Origin: Leishmania donovani
Taxonomy: Eukaryota; Euglenozoa; Kinetoplastea; Trypanosomatida; Trypanosomatidae
Assembly: GCF_000227135.1 (NCBI RefSeq)
Contig: NC_018263.1
Span: 1,641,367 to 1,705,366 of the forward strand
Direction: 5' to 3'
Length of the DNA stretch: 64,000 nucleotides
Part shown: positions 51,801 to 60,962 of the stretch, in pieces
Layout: each line of letters begins with the position of its first letter
How positions within the stretch are numbered: position 1 is the first letter of the stretch
Translations under genes and position numbers: made by a program
The notes under the pieces: generated by a model
The model's input: the letters and a program-made list of their open reading frames with translations, nothing else
What the model was told of the DNA's origin: nothing
The model's database searches: none

Positions 51801-52430
51801 TTCCCGCTGCTGCGCATCGACATCAGCGCCACTGGACCTGCCGCCATCTTGACGCTGTGCGTCTGCGACCGCGCCTCCAAGGCAAAATCGGTGGAAGTTG
51901 GTCGCACTGTGGTGTCGCTGCGAGCCTTGCTCACGCCTGCCGTCTTTGACATGTCTGAAAAGGTGCAGGTGCCGCTTGTATCGGTGAGCCACGCTGCGAA
52001 TCGCGTGCATGCAAGCCTGGCCGGCACCGTCACGTTCAGTCTCATGCCGCCTGCGTTCGAGAGCTATGGCGCTTCCGTGAGGTTCGCCTCGAGCGTTGTG
52101 GAGGGCTTTGACCGCGCCTACGTCCGCTACTACACAGATCGCATTTGTCGCCTGCTGAGCCACTACGACGCCAACTCGCTGGTGGACATCCACTCACGCC
52201 TGTACGAGTCGTACGTTTCCTGCAAATGCTGGGAGACCGGCCTACCAGCTTGCTTGTCCGAGCTGGTTGTCCGCTGGGGACCGGAACTGGACAGTTTCGA
52301 GCCGCCCCCTGCGCTGAAGAGTCGCGATGGCGCGCAACAGAGCAGGATAGCGGCAATGGAAAAGAGCGAAAATAAGGAGTCAGGCCCATATGAGCTAATG
52401 CCCAACGCTGAGCGGCAGCCGGCAAGATGA
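45849..52430 (+). CDS. Giant multi-C2-domain protein A
   Basis: The protein has 2193 residues, starting at MGKLTVKVHKC. It is built from repeated C2-like beta-sandwiches (starting near residues 2, 425, 620, 815, 1140, 1332, 1518, 1743 and 1926), many preceded by a helical segment with the pattern Y-x-P-x-x-L-x-x-(V/L)-D (near 250, 580, 770, 1285, 1475 and 1885) and a YGxEPG-like link. A final helical segment (about 2090-2170, ending RWGPELDSF) closes the protein without a C2. Ca-binding Asp residues are mostly missing (for example PNPYVLLS where SDPYV is usual), so Ca-independent binding to lipids or proteins is likely. Linkers near 130-240, 340-400 and 1040-1130 are low complexity. I see no membrane anchor. 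It is paralogous to the gene at 55798. Cellular role unknown; a membrane or cytoskeletal scaffold is my guess. Confidence 0.88.
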   Translation: MGKLTVKVHKCELYRPVSSGNCAVNPRVTIVVDGTYRFQTNIKKNTFDPEFRVSFVVGNTHRLAVIEVSVHDVQEPSGLVLPGIGVLAAKRGLVRELNGVRMDEGEGVGASTAGPTGGGGSSGISSGTSSSFKARLPVLLGRCYISIERLVHHERKRRKYYLATPLPPSSATATAGSNGCATAASVAANAIAAGASPATMASDVGPSFLQQALPTGIAGTITISLESDSLGEPPSELSLNEPLETAYVRRLRRFLMCYDPPKVAMLDVMMAHVRDTTEVGPHNNSRRRYSNSNGTGTVALAASSAPASRIHKQDRSSATSATSGTTTPLRPGADSVTSPTGGASTLLMSSHDQVDSLMWNPSNNCPNRVLQLDHKRSPPSSNGSPPFVAALRTRSVCLGGRAELTADLPDERETFEGMMNRLCAEYHASEPGDFRVVLRVEGCTNINKETWNQSLIGSDDVFVIFRSESEEFETNMVTLQNTVVWSEANTVAMDVVNPHRFYVTVILMGRSGSKTYEIGRCNVSAAPLSNGYVSRRNMFLCMAESVTRVAVNGVVHLLVRPVNFSLTPPDMAESVDDFYDRLGRFFKRYDPLQLPMVDVLARARLRDHDTYMKDLVIQYGREPGTVRMLVAVESLISLRETADRDLSGQDVRVLLTMGSCGVRTKTFAVRQFAPTNVRENYVFDVVRETDLIRIEVVNARDDNLVYGRVDFSCLNTQRSVMNKRDLYLVGAAGTRDAYFSGIVRVSLYSDEVGHNYEVDMKLEDAFTGRLRRYVYRRIPESLHRVNLAVATVFDIESFMAQLAVEYGDEDPTYALYFTVVGCRQLRSGFGGINPYVVVRVGIDAYQTKTARANEEPDYFEFCEFYYDRPEGMAITLVVMDQADIGRDEEVGRAVIPLANVQPSRQYNDWLPLLSEKKSGKVREVGTIGFKYTVVDLNLVDRTRARLIKEQHRERSARRPSLAKGRSESRLTSLAPSGTSGADFLNSTWSTNANASSGFAHRWNTFKRYLLQTPLMAYSTRTLSMGNSAGDESDRFEQSMSESTTLIMAGQDASLFKSGRSVTSRLPTMNLMDLGISTVEEFCTAEVSELHSAGYSETDADLPASLEMTYRPPTHERDTLTGPCSSVNGEGGAESGKAARMQLSVRLLSCTNLFKPGHNMPNPYVLLSTISESHRSRVQFCTTEPRFNETFLFTVEDPQIDYLTVTVLTDTPYGLRKLGHCTLSMRNVQRGTMRTRWTSLVIHPFEPAAMECGFVYLSLGAINFGINYLPSVEAENRLREQIREYLTLHARRQLHRLEWYVGEFSQLESILLGGWFRDSGNDAGADDTGTRVADLEVTVLGVSNLYCGGFLAEGSCVVKAKVDGQTRAKTRPITGAQGSFVVPEGQDSLRFTVPEPMTTLVRLSVVLNGKTGAGECYVSLADLHRGVAKERTLMLVMDSRSSHAEAVGFIRISVFCSNYGSSAPAPTEEELALHSRLTRFFYYYIPTELAMVDVKYATTLNVAAYLSRMVEKYGPEPGNYRLRFRVDRCRNLVFKNDNTPLHVFCIVRAGLQEFQSSIVEGHSECVFGESFDLIIGLPQQEKVELILMRYYPSKQVELGRTQLELRALRRAEENSMELALVSNAGTKAAGVSGILKVSSFPVDFGRDGGMHLRTQSTLAYGLDGHSALAQTMCLFSSPTRMGAANTVSGPRSSAPSDHDALKEPLVTERKTPPPSASRMISTFLNDSLGEQGGTVPPTVRGSTSASVTIVGFAGLNMRDAQIYIRVSEHDKTLFKTKPIPAEQLVALEASTATFTIDNVAADYDKQYTLKLGFRKLLGSEALCHADFCVLRCPAGKTVEKRLRLYDVNSQYLGICRLSITLPPIHLPALQWQHLSPAVFEPLMDDVASLVSTYMPKDLRRLDLILCHAPDIRRLHRALRLQLAPSVVATVYVAIHSVDLHSVTVRHSCVVTASVGHFTSEAVRRQLGSSQVYPYGMSKEGISNLDFPLLRIDISATGPAAILTLCVCDRASKAKSVEVGRTVVSLRALLTPAVFDMSEKVQVPLVSVSHAANRVHASLAGTVTFSLMPPAFESYGASVRFASSVVEGFDRAYVRYYTDRICRLLSHYDANSLVDIHSRLYESYVSCKCWETGLPACLSELVVRWGPELDSFEPPPALKSRDGAQQSRIAAMEKSENKESGPYELMPNAERQPAR

Positions 52431-53344
52431 GAAGGGTACCCAAATGTCGAAGGATGACAGCAGTGGAGTGGTGTGGTGCGGTGGGAGGGGATACGGGAGA
52501 TAAGGGACGTACTCGGCCTGCGAGCCTTTCTTGTGACGTTGTATGGGCACGAAGCGCTGATGGCGAAGCAGTGCATGTCTCTCTCTCTCTATCCCTGCCC
52601 TTGGCCGCACAGTTGTTCTTGGGCGTTCTTCCCATGCCTCCTTTGAGTCGCTGCTGCGGTGCCGATGTCGCGCTACACATGACTGCTTTATGCCTGCATG
52701 CGTTGGTGTATGCATGTTTTCGTGTGCATCTATGTATGTGTGTGTGTGTGTCCGCATGTGTGCCTCAACGATACTGCCTGAACCTTTTCTTTGCGATCTT
52801 CTTTTCATCTTCTTTCTCCTTTGCTTCTTACCTCTCTCTGATGAACGTTGTGTATTCTCAGAGCTGCGCACAAGGACGGAGAGAGTAGGCGGGGGGTGGG
52901 TGGTGTTTTACGTTGTCTCGGCGTTGTTATTCGGCGTGCCTGATTCCTCCTTTCGCCCATGCTGCCACCCTTTTGGTGGTGTGAGCGTGGAGGAACACCC
53001 GCCTGGCGTTTCGCCCTTTTGGTGCTGTCGCTGCTGTTCTGTTTTTTTTTTCTTTTATGTGTGTGTGTGTGTTTCTGCTGTGGCCTCTTTGGTGATCACT
53101 CCTGCGCTCACTCAGCCTCTCCGGGCTCTTCTTTCGTCTTTGCTTGCCCGTCGCCCGCCAGAGTCCTCTTTCTCCGCAATCAATCGGCACGCCGGTGACT
53201 TGCTTCTCCTGTCGAGGCATTGCCTGCCCTTCGGCGACATTGCCAGCTCCTCTTTTGCAGGGTCACTCCTCGACTTCCCTCTTTCTCTTGCTGTTCGCCT
53301 CGAAGAGGACCGCTTCGCCTTTTCCCCCGTCGCTTCCGTCAAAG
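52431..53344 (+). other. 3'UTR/spacer between C2 gene A and the SIDER-like element
   Basis: Non-coding and T-rich with GT repeats near 52737-52751 and 53061-53073. It is presumably part of the 3'UTR of C2 gene A. No other feature was recognised. Confidence 0.6.
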
Positions 53345-53897
53345 CCCTGATGACGAGAGGGGTGTGGGCACACCTCTCAGCGCGTGGTAGCTCATAATCC
53401 AGCGACCCCGCAATACTGCGTGGAGGGAAGCCAAGCCGGATCCCCCGTTATATAGCCCTCTGCCAAGTGCCGAGCCGCTTCTGGCGGGCAACAGGGTCAC
53501 GTGCCCGCAACGCAGGGGGTGATCAGAGCTATGTATCGCTATGGATGCCGGCGGCCAGGCCCTGGACGGCGTGGCATCAGAGCGGCCTGCGACTGTGCAC
53601 ACGCCTGTGCCATCCATACGGTAGGCAGGGCGCCAGCGTGGCTCGAGCGTATCCCACGCGGCCCTCACACTGCCCTGCTGGTGGTGCAGGGAGAGGCTGA
53701 GCCGCCCCAAAGGGGACACACCAGGCCACGGCCCTCGAAAGGGAGGGGGAAGCGTGGAGGTGGGGGCAGAGGCCGTGCTGAGATGACGGAGTCGGCGCAT
53801 TACCGCAACGGGTGCCTAGGGTTTCTTCGCACTACGCTAATGGAGCCTGTGGCGAGCCGTAGGTTAGAGTGTACTGGAGCTCTTGGATGGAGAAAAA
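53345..53897 (+). mobile_element. SIDER-like degenerate retroposon, sense orientation, downstream of C2 gene A
   Basis: A ~550-bp GC-rich island begins CCCTGATGACGAGAGG and ends in a short A-rich tail (AGAAAAA at 53891-53897). It is homologous over its length to the antisense element at 8955-9496. It lies about 0.9 kb after the stop of C2 gene A in the same orientation, the usual position of SIDER elements in Leishmania 3'UTRs. SIDER2 elements there are known to shorten mRNA life or limit translation, so this gene may be under such control. No clear target-site duplication was found. It has no coding capacity. Confidence 0.75.
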
Positions 53898-55797
53898 CGG
53901 ACCGATTAAACATCTTCTGCTAGCGGTTGTGAACACCACGGAGGCATGGGTACAAATACATACACGCGCACCCAAAGCTCTTCTGGACATTTTGTCGTGT
54001 GCACTCATGTGCGTTTGCGCGTAGGCGTTGAGAGGTTCTCTGTGCTTTATTTTTGCTGCGTGCGTGTGTGCGTGTCTTTCTTGTATTCGCCTGCTGCTTC
54101 TCCTTTTCTTGCCTTGAGTGCTTTCGCGTCCGAAGACTCAGACGTTTATGACTTTGCTTATGTTTTCCTACTCGTGTCGATTATTCTGCCGGCGGCCGTC
54201 GCTGATATTTCTACCCAGCCAACGGCCTGCCTGCCTGCAACCATGCCTGCTTCCACGTGTCAAAGAATGTGAGCGCCCGCCGTGGCCGTCACCCAAGTGC
54301 AAGTGATCCATTGTGCCGGCCTTGTGCATAGTAGTGGCGTGCTACCCGACTCATATTCATCCAAGAAAACGAAAAGACGACTGCGAATAGAGAGCCACGT
54401 GACTGAGCACAGAGGAGAGGGAAGGGGGACCGTTGCCACACGCATTTGAGCACCCACCATGTCTTTGCTCGATGTGTGCGGTGGCGCAGAAGATGGGGTC
54501 TGCGCGCCTTTCCACGCGCATAGCTGCTGTCTTTTCCCTTTCTCTGTTTCTGGCCATGTGGCTACTGAACGCGCTCTACCCCTACCCCCGCGAGAAAATG
54601 CATCTCCTCAAGTCTCACCTCTAACTACGCTTTTCTCCTTCTCATTCCATCTTTCTCTTCTGGGATGCGCCCGACGATAATGTGTCGTCGCGCGTTGCTC
54701 TGAATTGTGTACAATCCATACCATGTTATTTCGCGTGTGCGTGAACCATGTACATAAACATGACAAAAAAAAACGACGAACGCACGCACACCCGCACACT
54801 TGAACCTACACATGCTCACATGCATGTAACACCATGGCTACGTACAACAACGCGTTCATCACTCTGTTCTTCTCTTTGCGTCGCTCATAATATTCGTCCT
54901 ACTCTCTCCGCCTCTTTCACGTGCGCTCATCGCATCCCCTGAAAACGCGCGCGCCGTGATGATGCACGTCGGCATTAGAGCAGAAATTTCACCTGAAACA
55001 CAGCCTTCCACTAAGGTAGAGAGAAGAACCTCATCTCGGAGCGGGGCAGACACGTCAAACCGTGACCGGAAACAATAAACGAACGCGCGAAAGAAAGGCG
55101 TCCTGGGATCGACATCCGCAGTTGCAGTTGCTGCACCATCGCTGCTCTTGCTTCACCTCCTCTTCTTTTTTCGTCGCTGTTTTTTTCGTTTGCTGCGTTT
55201 TCGTCGCATCTTGTTCCTTCAAGAGTGCGTGACATTCTTAGGTGTTTGCCCTTTATCAGTCGCCTTTTTCCTTTTGATGCATACATACAAGGACCTCAGA
55301 CTATCACCTCCCTCTCACCCATTTGTTTTCATTGTTGGATTGTAATATTATTATTATTTTATCTTTGTTTATGCTCGGCTTTTCCCTCGCCGCCTTGCTT
55401 TTTGTTTTCTGTGTGTGTGTGTGTCTTTAACCGTTTCAGTCCTCTCATTTTTGCTCAGCTTTTCTCTGTAGCACTTCCGCTCTGCCTGTACATACACACC
55501 CAAACAAGTCTACGCGCACACCCCCGATCCGCACGCACCGTTTTGTAGGTGGACACGACACACTCTCGCGCCATTATCATCCTTCTTTTGTTTTTGTTGT
55601 TCAAATATATTTTCTTTCATGTCTTCTTTGTCGTTCACCCTCGCCTCTCTCATCGTCAGCCGCATTTGCGATTTCCCTCCCCACTCTCCCTCTCAAAGAA
55701 GACACAACTCCGCACAGAAGAACGGACCCCGATTTGAGACTGAGGACACACTTTCTTTTTACCTGTATTCGCTCCTGCCACGTCCTTCTTTGATCAG
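53898..55797 (+). other. Spacer between the SIDER-like element and the second C2 gene
   Basis: Non-coding, with mixed composition becoming T-rich towards 55797. A pyrimidine tract (about 55750-55791) is followed by GATCAG whose AG (55796-55797) touches the ATG of the next gene. Nothing else was recognised. Confidence 0.6.
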
Positions 55798-58700
55798 ATG
55801 CCAAGCACTCGCTGCAGCACATCGTCACAGTCGCGGCGAACTGGAACTGCTGCAGCAGATCTGGCTTCAAGATCCCCCACGCGCTCCATGCGCCGCACTA
55901 GGCAGGAAAAGGGCAAGCCCTGCTACGAGGCGGTCGAAACCAGGGAGGAGGTGACAACCTATATCGTTACAGCGAATCATGTACACGCGGCTGTAGAGCG
56001 CTCGCCGCCGCACCAGGAACACGTGCTGAAAGGCAGTGATAGACGCACACAAAGTTGCAGTGGAGCTGCTCGGCAGGAATACCCTCGATTGGCGTATTAC
56101 GGCAATGACCGCGCTCCACGGACGAATCAGAGCGCCCCCGAAATGACGGGCGACAATGCACGGCGGAGGCCGCAGTTCGGTGCTCTCGCCGTTGACCCTG
56201 GCAGCCGCTACGGCAGCGCAGCCAATCGCGGCCGCCCCACCTGCAGCGACAACGCGACGTCGAACTTTGCGACGCGCAGGCACGCCGCTGGTGCTCATCC
56301 ATCACGCTCCTCCCGCATAGTGAAGGCCCCGGCCGATATTTCGACGCTGGAGGACTACAAAACGCCGACACGCCGTCGCCGAAGTGGTGGGCGCTACGCG
56401 TATGATCACGGTGTAGGGCATACGGAGGCTCCTCCAGCGTGGCGCGGTGGCCGCCACGGCCGTCGAAGCTTCCCTGCAGACGTGCACGCGCATGACAACG
56501 TCGATGTGGAAGAGACGGAGACGAACTCTGCTGCCGCAGCCGCTGCAGCGGAGCCGTACCACTTTCGGATTCGTCTGCACGAGTGTCGAGGCGTTTTTGC
56601 CGATCTGAAGGCGTCATGCCGTCCTCCACCTGCGGTCTACTTTGCCGTGCACACCGTGGAGGAACGCGGCCACTCTGACATTGCAGACAAGGGCAGCTAC
56701 AACCCCGTCTTCTACGACGAGTTCATGTTCTCGTCGGTCGACCCGGAGCACGACGCGCTGGTGTGCACGCTGGTGGCGGCCAGCTCAGTGAACACCTCGC
56801 GCGGGAGCCGCATGCGACGGGACAAGAAGGTGGCAGAGTGCGTGCTGGCGCTGCACAACTTAGCGTGGCAGGTGGAGCGGAAGGTGTGGGTGCCGCTGGT
56901 GCGACACCCTGGAACCTCGCAGGCGTACGAACAGGGCGAGGTGCTGGTGAGCATCTACTCTGCCGACTTCGGCTACGACGATGTGGCGACAGAGGAGGAG
57001 GAGGCGGCGTGCTCTGCTGCCATCCACGACACACTGACCCGGTACGCTCCGCAGGAGCTGCACCGACTGGACTGGATGACGTCTGCGTATGTGAACAAAG
57101 GCCCCGAGGCGCTGTCTCAGTTACGCGCGTCCTACCGGGCCCGCACAGTCGAACCCGTGCCGGTGCGCGTGACGGTGCAGCGCGTCGAAGGCTTGACGGA
57201 CGAAGCTGGGGGTCCGACTCGGGCCTCCGATATCTACGTGGTGGTCGGGGACGGCCGCGTGGAGCGGCGGTCCAAGACGGTGCCGTACCGCCGCTGCGCC
57301 ACCGTCAATCAGGAATTCAACCTTGCCCTCGCTAATCCGGCGGTGGACGCTCTGAGCGTGACCGTGCTCGGCAACGGCCGCAAGCTTGGGGAGGCCGTCG
57401 CTGGGCTGACGAACGTGCAGGCCGGGAAGGCGAAGGAAGTGACGCTGATGCTCGTGCGCGCTGCCGAAACTGGCGATGCCTCGAACGGGGGACAGGTGAC
57501 GCTCACACTTCAGACCGAGAAGTACAGCAGTCCATACCAAATGTCCGCCAAGCAGGAGGCTCGGCTGCGCGAACGCGTGCTGGCGCACTTGTGGTGTTAT
57601 CTTCGTGACGATCTGCACCGCCTTGACGCCATTGTGGGCAGCATTGACAACGAAGAGGTGTATATGCAGAAGTGGGCTCGCACCGTCGGTCCCGAACAGA
57701 AGCCGAGGCGGCTTCAGGTGAGCGTACGAGAGGCACGCAACATAATCGCCGACGGCGGGCTGCCGCCGCGGTGCTACGCGCGCATTACTGCCGGGCCGAC
57801 GACCGTACGTACAGAACTTGCCACCGTCCGCAACGGCGTCGTGACGTTTAAAGACTCCTTTAGAGTGCAGGTGTACGATCTTGCTCACGACGCTGTCGAA
57901 GTTATGATCGTCGCGGAGGGTGATGACGGGGAGCGGGAGATGAGCCGGGTGTGCTTCGGCGTCGCCACCCTTCCTCGTCAATGCCTAGTCTTGCGCACGC
58001 TTCATCTCGTCTCCGCGGCGACGAAGCGCGCTGCCCACGTGCAGGGCGAGCTGACGGTGGAGCTGTTGGCAGAGGACTTCGGACTCACTGGCGCGTTGGC
58101 AGTCGCTGCGGCGGAAAACACCAGTTTCGCCTCTAGTGTGCACATGCAGCGACTGGAGGCCATTATGCAGCGCAGCTCACCAGAGAAGCTGCACCGCGTG
58201 CCGTACATGCTTGACACGGCGCCGCCCGGTAAGGCCGAGCGCGTCGTCGAGGATGAGGCAAAGCAGCACGGCGGCGACGTGGCGGTGGCGCCGATGACTG
58301 TCAAGATCCTCGGCGTCAAGGCATTTAAACCTGCCGTGGATTTCTACGTGAAGGTGTACCTCAATAACGAGCCGATTCTTCGCACCGGAGATGTGAGAGG
58401 GTCGACTGTGGTTACCATAGATATCGAAGACAACAACGAGGCGACGGTCCGGCTGAAAGATGCCCCGCAGGCTGTCATGACCTTCAAGATCGCTCAGCAC
58501 CGTACGCTTCGAAAGACGGCGGTGCTCGGCGAGGCCGAGGTAGCCTTGGTGAACCTCGTGAGAGGAGAGAAGAACGTGCTGTGGGTGCCCTTCTTCCAGC
58601 CGGCGAAGGCGTCGGCGTCTGGCAGCGGTGGCGAAAGCCGACGCTGCTCGGCGTCATGCACATCTGACAGCCGGGACAACGTTGTAAAGTTGAAGGGAAA

Positions 58701-60675
58701 TCGCATGCCAAACTCAAACGGCACCGCGGCCGCTCGGCAGCAGCGATTGCCGGGCGCGTCACTGGCACGCCACGGCGCCGCTGCCGCCTCGCCTGTCGGC
58801 ATGCTGGGTCTGGAGCTGCAGTCTAATGCCTTTCCGGAGACCACCGTCACAGAGTACAAGCTGGGCGACGAGTCGGGGCGGAAGGGCGTATCGGCGCAGG
58901 AGGCGGTCACAGAGGACGTGACTTCGCTGATTGCCAAGATGAGGCCGAGCGAGTTGCCAAAGGTACAGCCCATGATTGCGCAGTGCACGTCGTTGAAAAG
59001 TGCGCACGACGAGCTCCGCGCAGAATTGTCGACGAGGCCGATCTTGTGCACTGTCTACGTGAACATCGAATCCGTGGATCTTGCGACAGAGACGGGCAAG
59101 ACGCAAGAGGCGCAGGGCGGGGTCGCGGTGGAGGCGGTCTACGGTAGCGAGCGTCAAGAATCGCGCAAGCGGACGGGGTTTGCGAATGACGCGCTGCATC
59201 AGCGACAGCTCTACACCCAGATCCGCCTCGATATCCCCGCAAAGCTTGACGGCGCCATTAGCGGCCGCAATGGTGCCACTTCGAGATCCGCAGCGTATGC
59301 CAAGGGGGCGCCAGCCCTCGAGTTGCGCCTGATTGGCGTTCACGGCAACGAGGGCGCATCAGGCGCGGTGCTGGTCCCGGCTGGGGGCCTTGCTAGTGGC
59401 GGCGCATTCGGTGAGGGTAGTAAGGGCGCCTATCACTATGACGCGGCCGATAGCGACTCCGATGCCACGGCGGACCCCTACTACGCGGGCGGCGAGAACA
59501 ATCTTCACAGCTACATAAGGTTCCCCCAGAACCGCGGCCGACTCCGGAGCACCACGCAGCCGGAGGAGGAGCACATGAGGCGTCCGTCGAAGATGCGCAT
59601 TATGCAGCAAGGGCAGCGGCAGTCGCACCCACACCGCAACGGCGGATCCACCGTCTCATCGCACTCTAACCACTACCACAATATCCCTGAGGATCAGTAC
59701 AGCAGCTATCGCGAAGAGGACGGCAAGCGCTACCTCGGAGGCGCGAACAACATTCACAGCTACGTGGGCTCTCCAGGGCAATCTTTCCGGCACAGCATCG
59801 CCGGCTCGGAGCGGACGCCGCCCCGCCACCAGGTCGGGCTGGCGAATGCGAGTGGCAGCAACCGGCAGGCCGGCAGCACGTCTCGGTCTTCGACCGCCGC
59901 GTCGGTGGCGTACAAGTGGAGCGCCCCGTATAGAGGCGAAATCGGTGTCGTTCGCCTGTCCCTGCGCGCGCTCTTGACGAGGCCGCTGTACACGATCGGC
60001 GACACGCTCCGTGTGCCGATCGTCGCACCAGTTATTCCAGCCAAGCTGTCCTACCATGCCCGTTGTTCCCCTGCGGTTAACCAACGCTGCATCGTTGGCC
60101 ACGTCACGCTGCGGCTAACACTGCCGGCCTTTGAGCACGTTCCTGAGTCACTGCGGCTGGGCGGCCACAACAACATGTCGAAGGTGGTGCCGGGCTATGT
60201 GCACTACTATGAGCGGCGCATCAGCGCATACTTGCGGTCGCACAACGCGCGGGACCTGGTGTCATTCCACTACGATTTGTACGAGCGAGACGTGGTGTCC
60301 GGGTGCTGGCCGGTGTCCCTGCCCCAGTGGATGCAGACGCTGATCAAGCGATTTGGTCCCGAGACAGAATACGTCGGTCCGGTGCCCTCGCTCCCTTTAG
60401 TCCCCGAAGAGTGGGAGCTCGTGCGGCAGCGCGCCGACGCGTTGCGCCGTGAGCGGGAGGCGGCTCTCGCGCCATGGAAGCAGGGCAGCAAAGTCGGCGA
60501 TGACCATACCGACGACCACATCGACGTTTACTCCAGCCGCGGTGCGAGCCCCTCTGTCCACTCACGCGGCAACTCCCCAGGCCGCAGCGCATGGGCGGAT
60601 AGGAGGAAGGGCAGCAGCGTGAACGGGAGACTCGATGCAGGGACGGCGTCAGCGGAGGCGGTGCACCGCTTCTAG
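55798..60675 (+). CDS. Giant multi-C2-domain protein B, paralogue of A
   Basis: The protein has 1625 residues from the ATG at 55798. If the AG immediately before it is the splice acceptor, translation would instead begin at Met31 (55888). Residues 1-250 are Arg/Ser/His-rich and disordered, unlike protein A. C2-like domains start near residues 254, 455, 639, 834 and 1083, separated by helical segments with the shared pattern (RYAPQELHRLDW, CYLRDDLHRLDA, KMRPSELPKVQP). A Ser/Arg/His-rich, Asn-containing insert (about 1190-1390) includes two near-repeats (GGENNLHSYIRFP and GGANNIHSYVGSP). The C-terminus copies that of A (helical segment plus RFGPETEYVG), then adds a ~90-residue charged tail. No signal peptide or membrane span. 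Likely a scaffold binding membranes or proteins without calcium; role unknown. Confidence 0.87.
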   Translation: MPSTRCSTSSQSRRTGTAAADLASRSPTRSMRRTRQEKGKPCYEAVETREEVTTYIVTANHVHAAVERSPPHQEHVLKGSDRRTQSCSGAARQEYPRLAYYGNDRAPRTNQSAPEMTGDNARRRPQFGALAVDPGSRYGSAANRGRPTCSDNATSNFATRRHAAGAHPSRSSRIVKAPADISTLEDYKTPTRRRRSGGRYAYDHGVGHTEAPPAWRGGRHGRRSFPADVHAHDNVDVEETETNSAAAAAAAEPYHFRIRLHECRGVFADLKASCRPPPAVYFAVHTVEERGHSDIADKGSYNPVFYDEFMFSSVDPEHDALVCTLVAASSVNTSRGSRMRRDKKVAECVLALHNLAWQVERKVWVPLVRHPGTSQAYEQGEVLVSIYSADFGYDDVATEEEEAACSAAIHDTLTRYAPQELHRLDWMTSAYVNKGPEALSQLRASYRARTVEPVPVRVTVQRVEGLTDEAGGPTRASDIYVVVGDGRVERRSKTVPYRRCATVNQEFNLALANPAVDALSVTVLGNGRKLGEAVAGLTNVQAGKAKEVTLMLVRAAETGDASNGGQVTLTLQTEKYSSPYQMSAKQEARLRERVLAHLWCYLRDDLHRLDAIVGSIDNEEVYMQKWARTVGPEQKPRRLQVSVREARNIIADGGLPPRCYARITAGPTTVRTELATVRNGVVTFKDSFRVQVYDLAHDAVEVMIVAEGDDGEREMSRVCFGVATLPRQCLVLRTLHLVSAATKRAAHVQGELTVELLAEDFGLTGALAVAAAENTSFASSVHMQRLEAIMQRSSPEKLHRVPYMLDTAPPGKAERVVEDEAKQHGGDVAVAPMTVKILGVKAFKPAVDFYVKVYLNNEPILRTGDVRGSTVVTIDIEDNNEATVRLKDAPQAVMTFKIAQHRTLRKTAVLGEAEVALVNLVRGEKNVLWVPFFQPAKASASGSGGESRRCSASCTSDSRDNVVKLKGNRMPNSNGTAAARQQRLPGASLARHGAAAASPVGMLGLELQSNAFPETTVTEYKLGDESGRKGVSAQEAVTEDVTSLIAKMRPSELPKVQPMIAQCTSLKSAHDELRAELSTRPILCTVYVNIESVDLATETGKTQEAQGGVAVEAVYGSERQESRKRTGFANDALHQRQLYTQIRLDIPAKLDGAISGRNGATSRSAAYAKGAPALELRLIGVHGNEGASGAVLVPAGGLASGGAFGEGSKGAYHYDAADSDSDATADPYYAGGENNLHSYIRFPQNRGRLRSTTQPEEEHMRRPSKMRIMQQGQRQSHPHRNGGSTVSSHSNHYHNIPEDQYSSYREEDGKRYLGGANNIHSYVGSPGQSFRHSIAGSERTPPRHQVGLANASGSNRQAGSTSRSSTAASVAYKWSAPYRGEIGVVRLSLRALLTRPLYTIGDTLRVPIVAPVIPAKLSYHARCSPAVNQRCIVGHVTLRLTLPAFEHVPESLRLGGHNNMSKVVPGYVHYYERRISAYLRSHNARDLVSFHYDLYERDVVSGCWPVSLPQWMQTLIKRFGPETEYVGPVPSLPLVPEEWELVRQRADALRREREAALAPWKQGSKVGDDHTDDHIDVYSSRGASPSVHSRGNSPGRSAWADRRKGSSVNGRLDAGTASAEAVHRF

Positions 60676-60945
60676 TGCTCAGAGCACCTGCCAGAGTGCT
60701 TGCTTTGATGCCGAAGTTGTCTCTTCCCCTTTGGCGTTCGCCTTCTGTGGACGCGCTGTGACGAACTACCCATGCTGAGTGAACCGCGTCTCTCTTGAGG
60801 GTCCGCTGTCGTGACGGGTGCACCGTTGGCTTTCTCTCTTCTCTTTGTCCCGCTCAAGCTGTCTCATGTTTGCTGCATTCTCTCTTTCTGCCCGTTTCTC
60901 TCACATGCGCGCGGTCTTGCACGGGCCACCTGGTGTATATGAACG

Positions 60946-60962
60946 TATATATATATATATAT
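60946..60962. repeat. TA dinucleotide repeat
   Basis: About eight TA units in the T-rich spacer downstream of C2 gene B. Confidence 0.9.
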
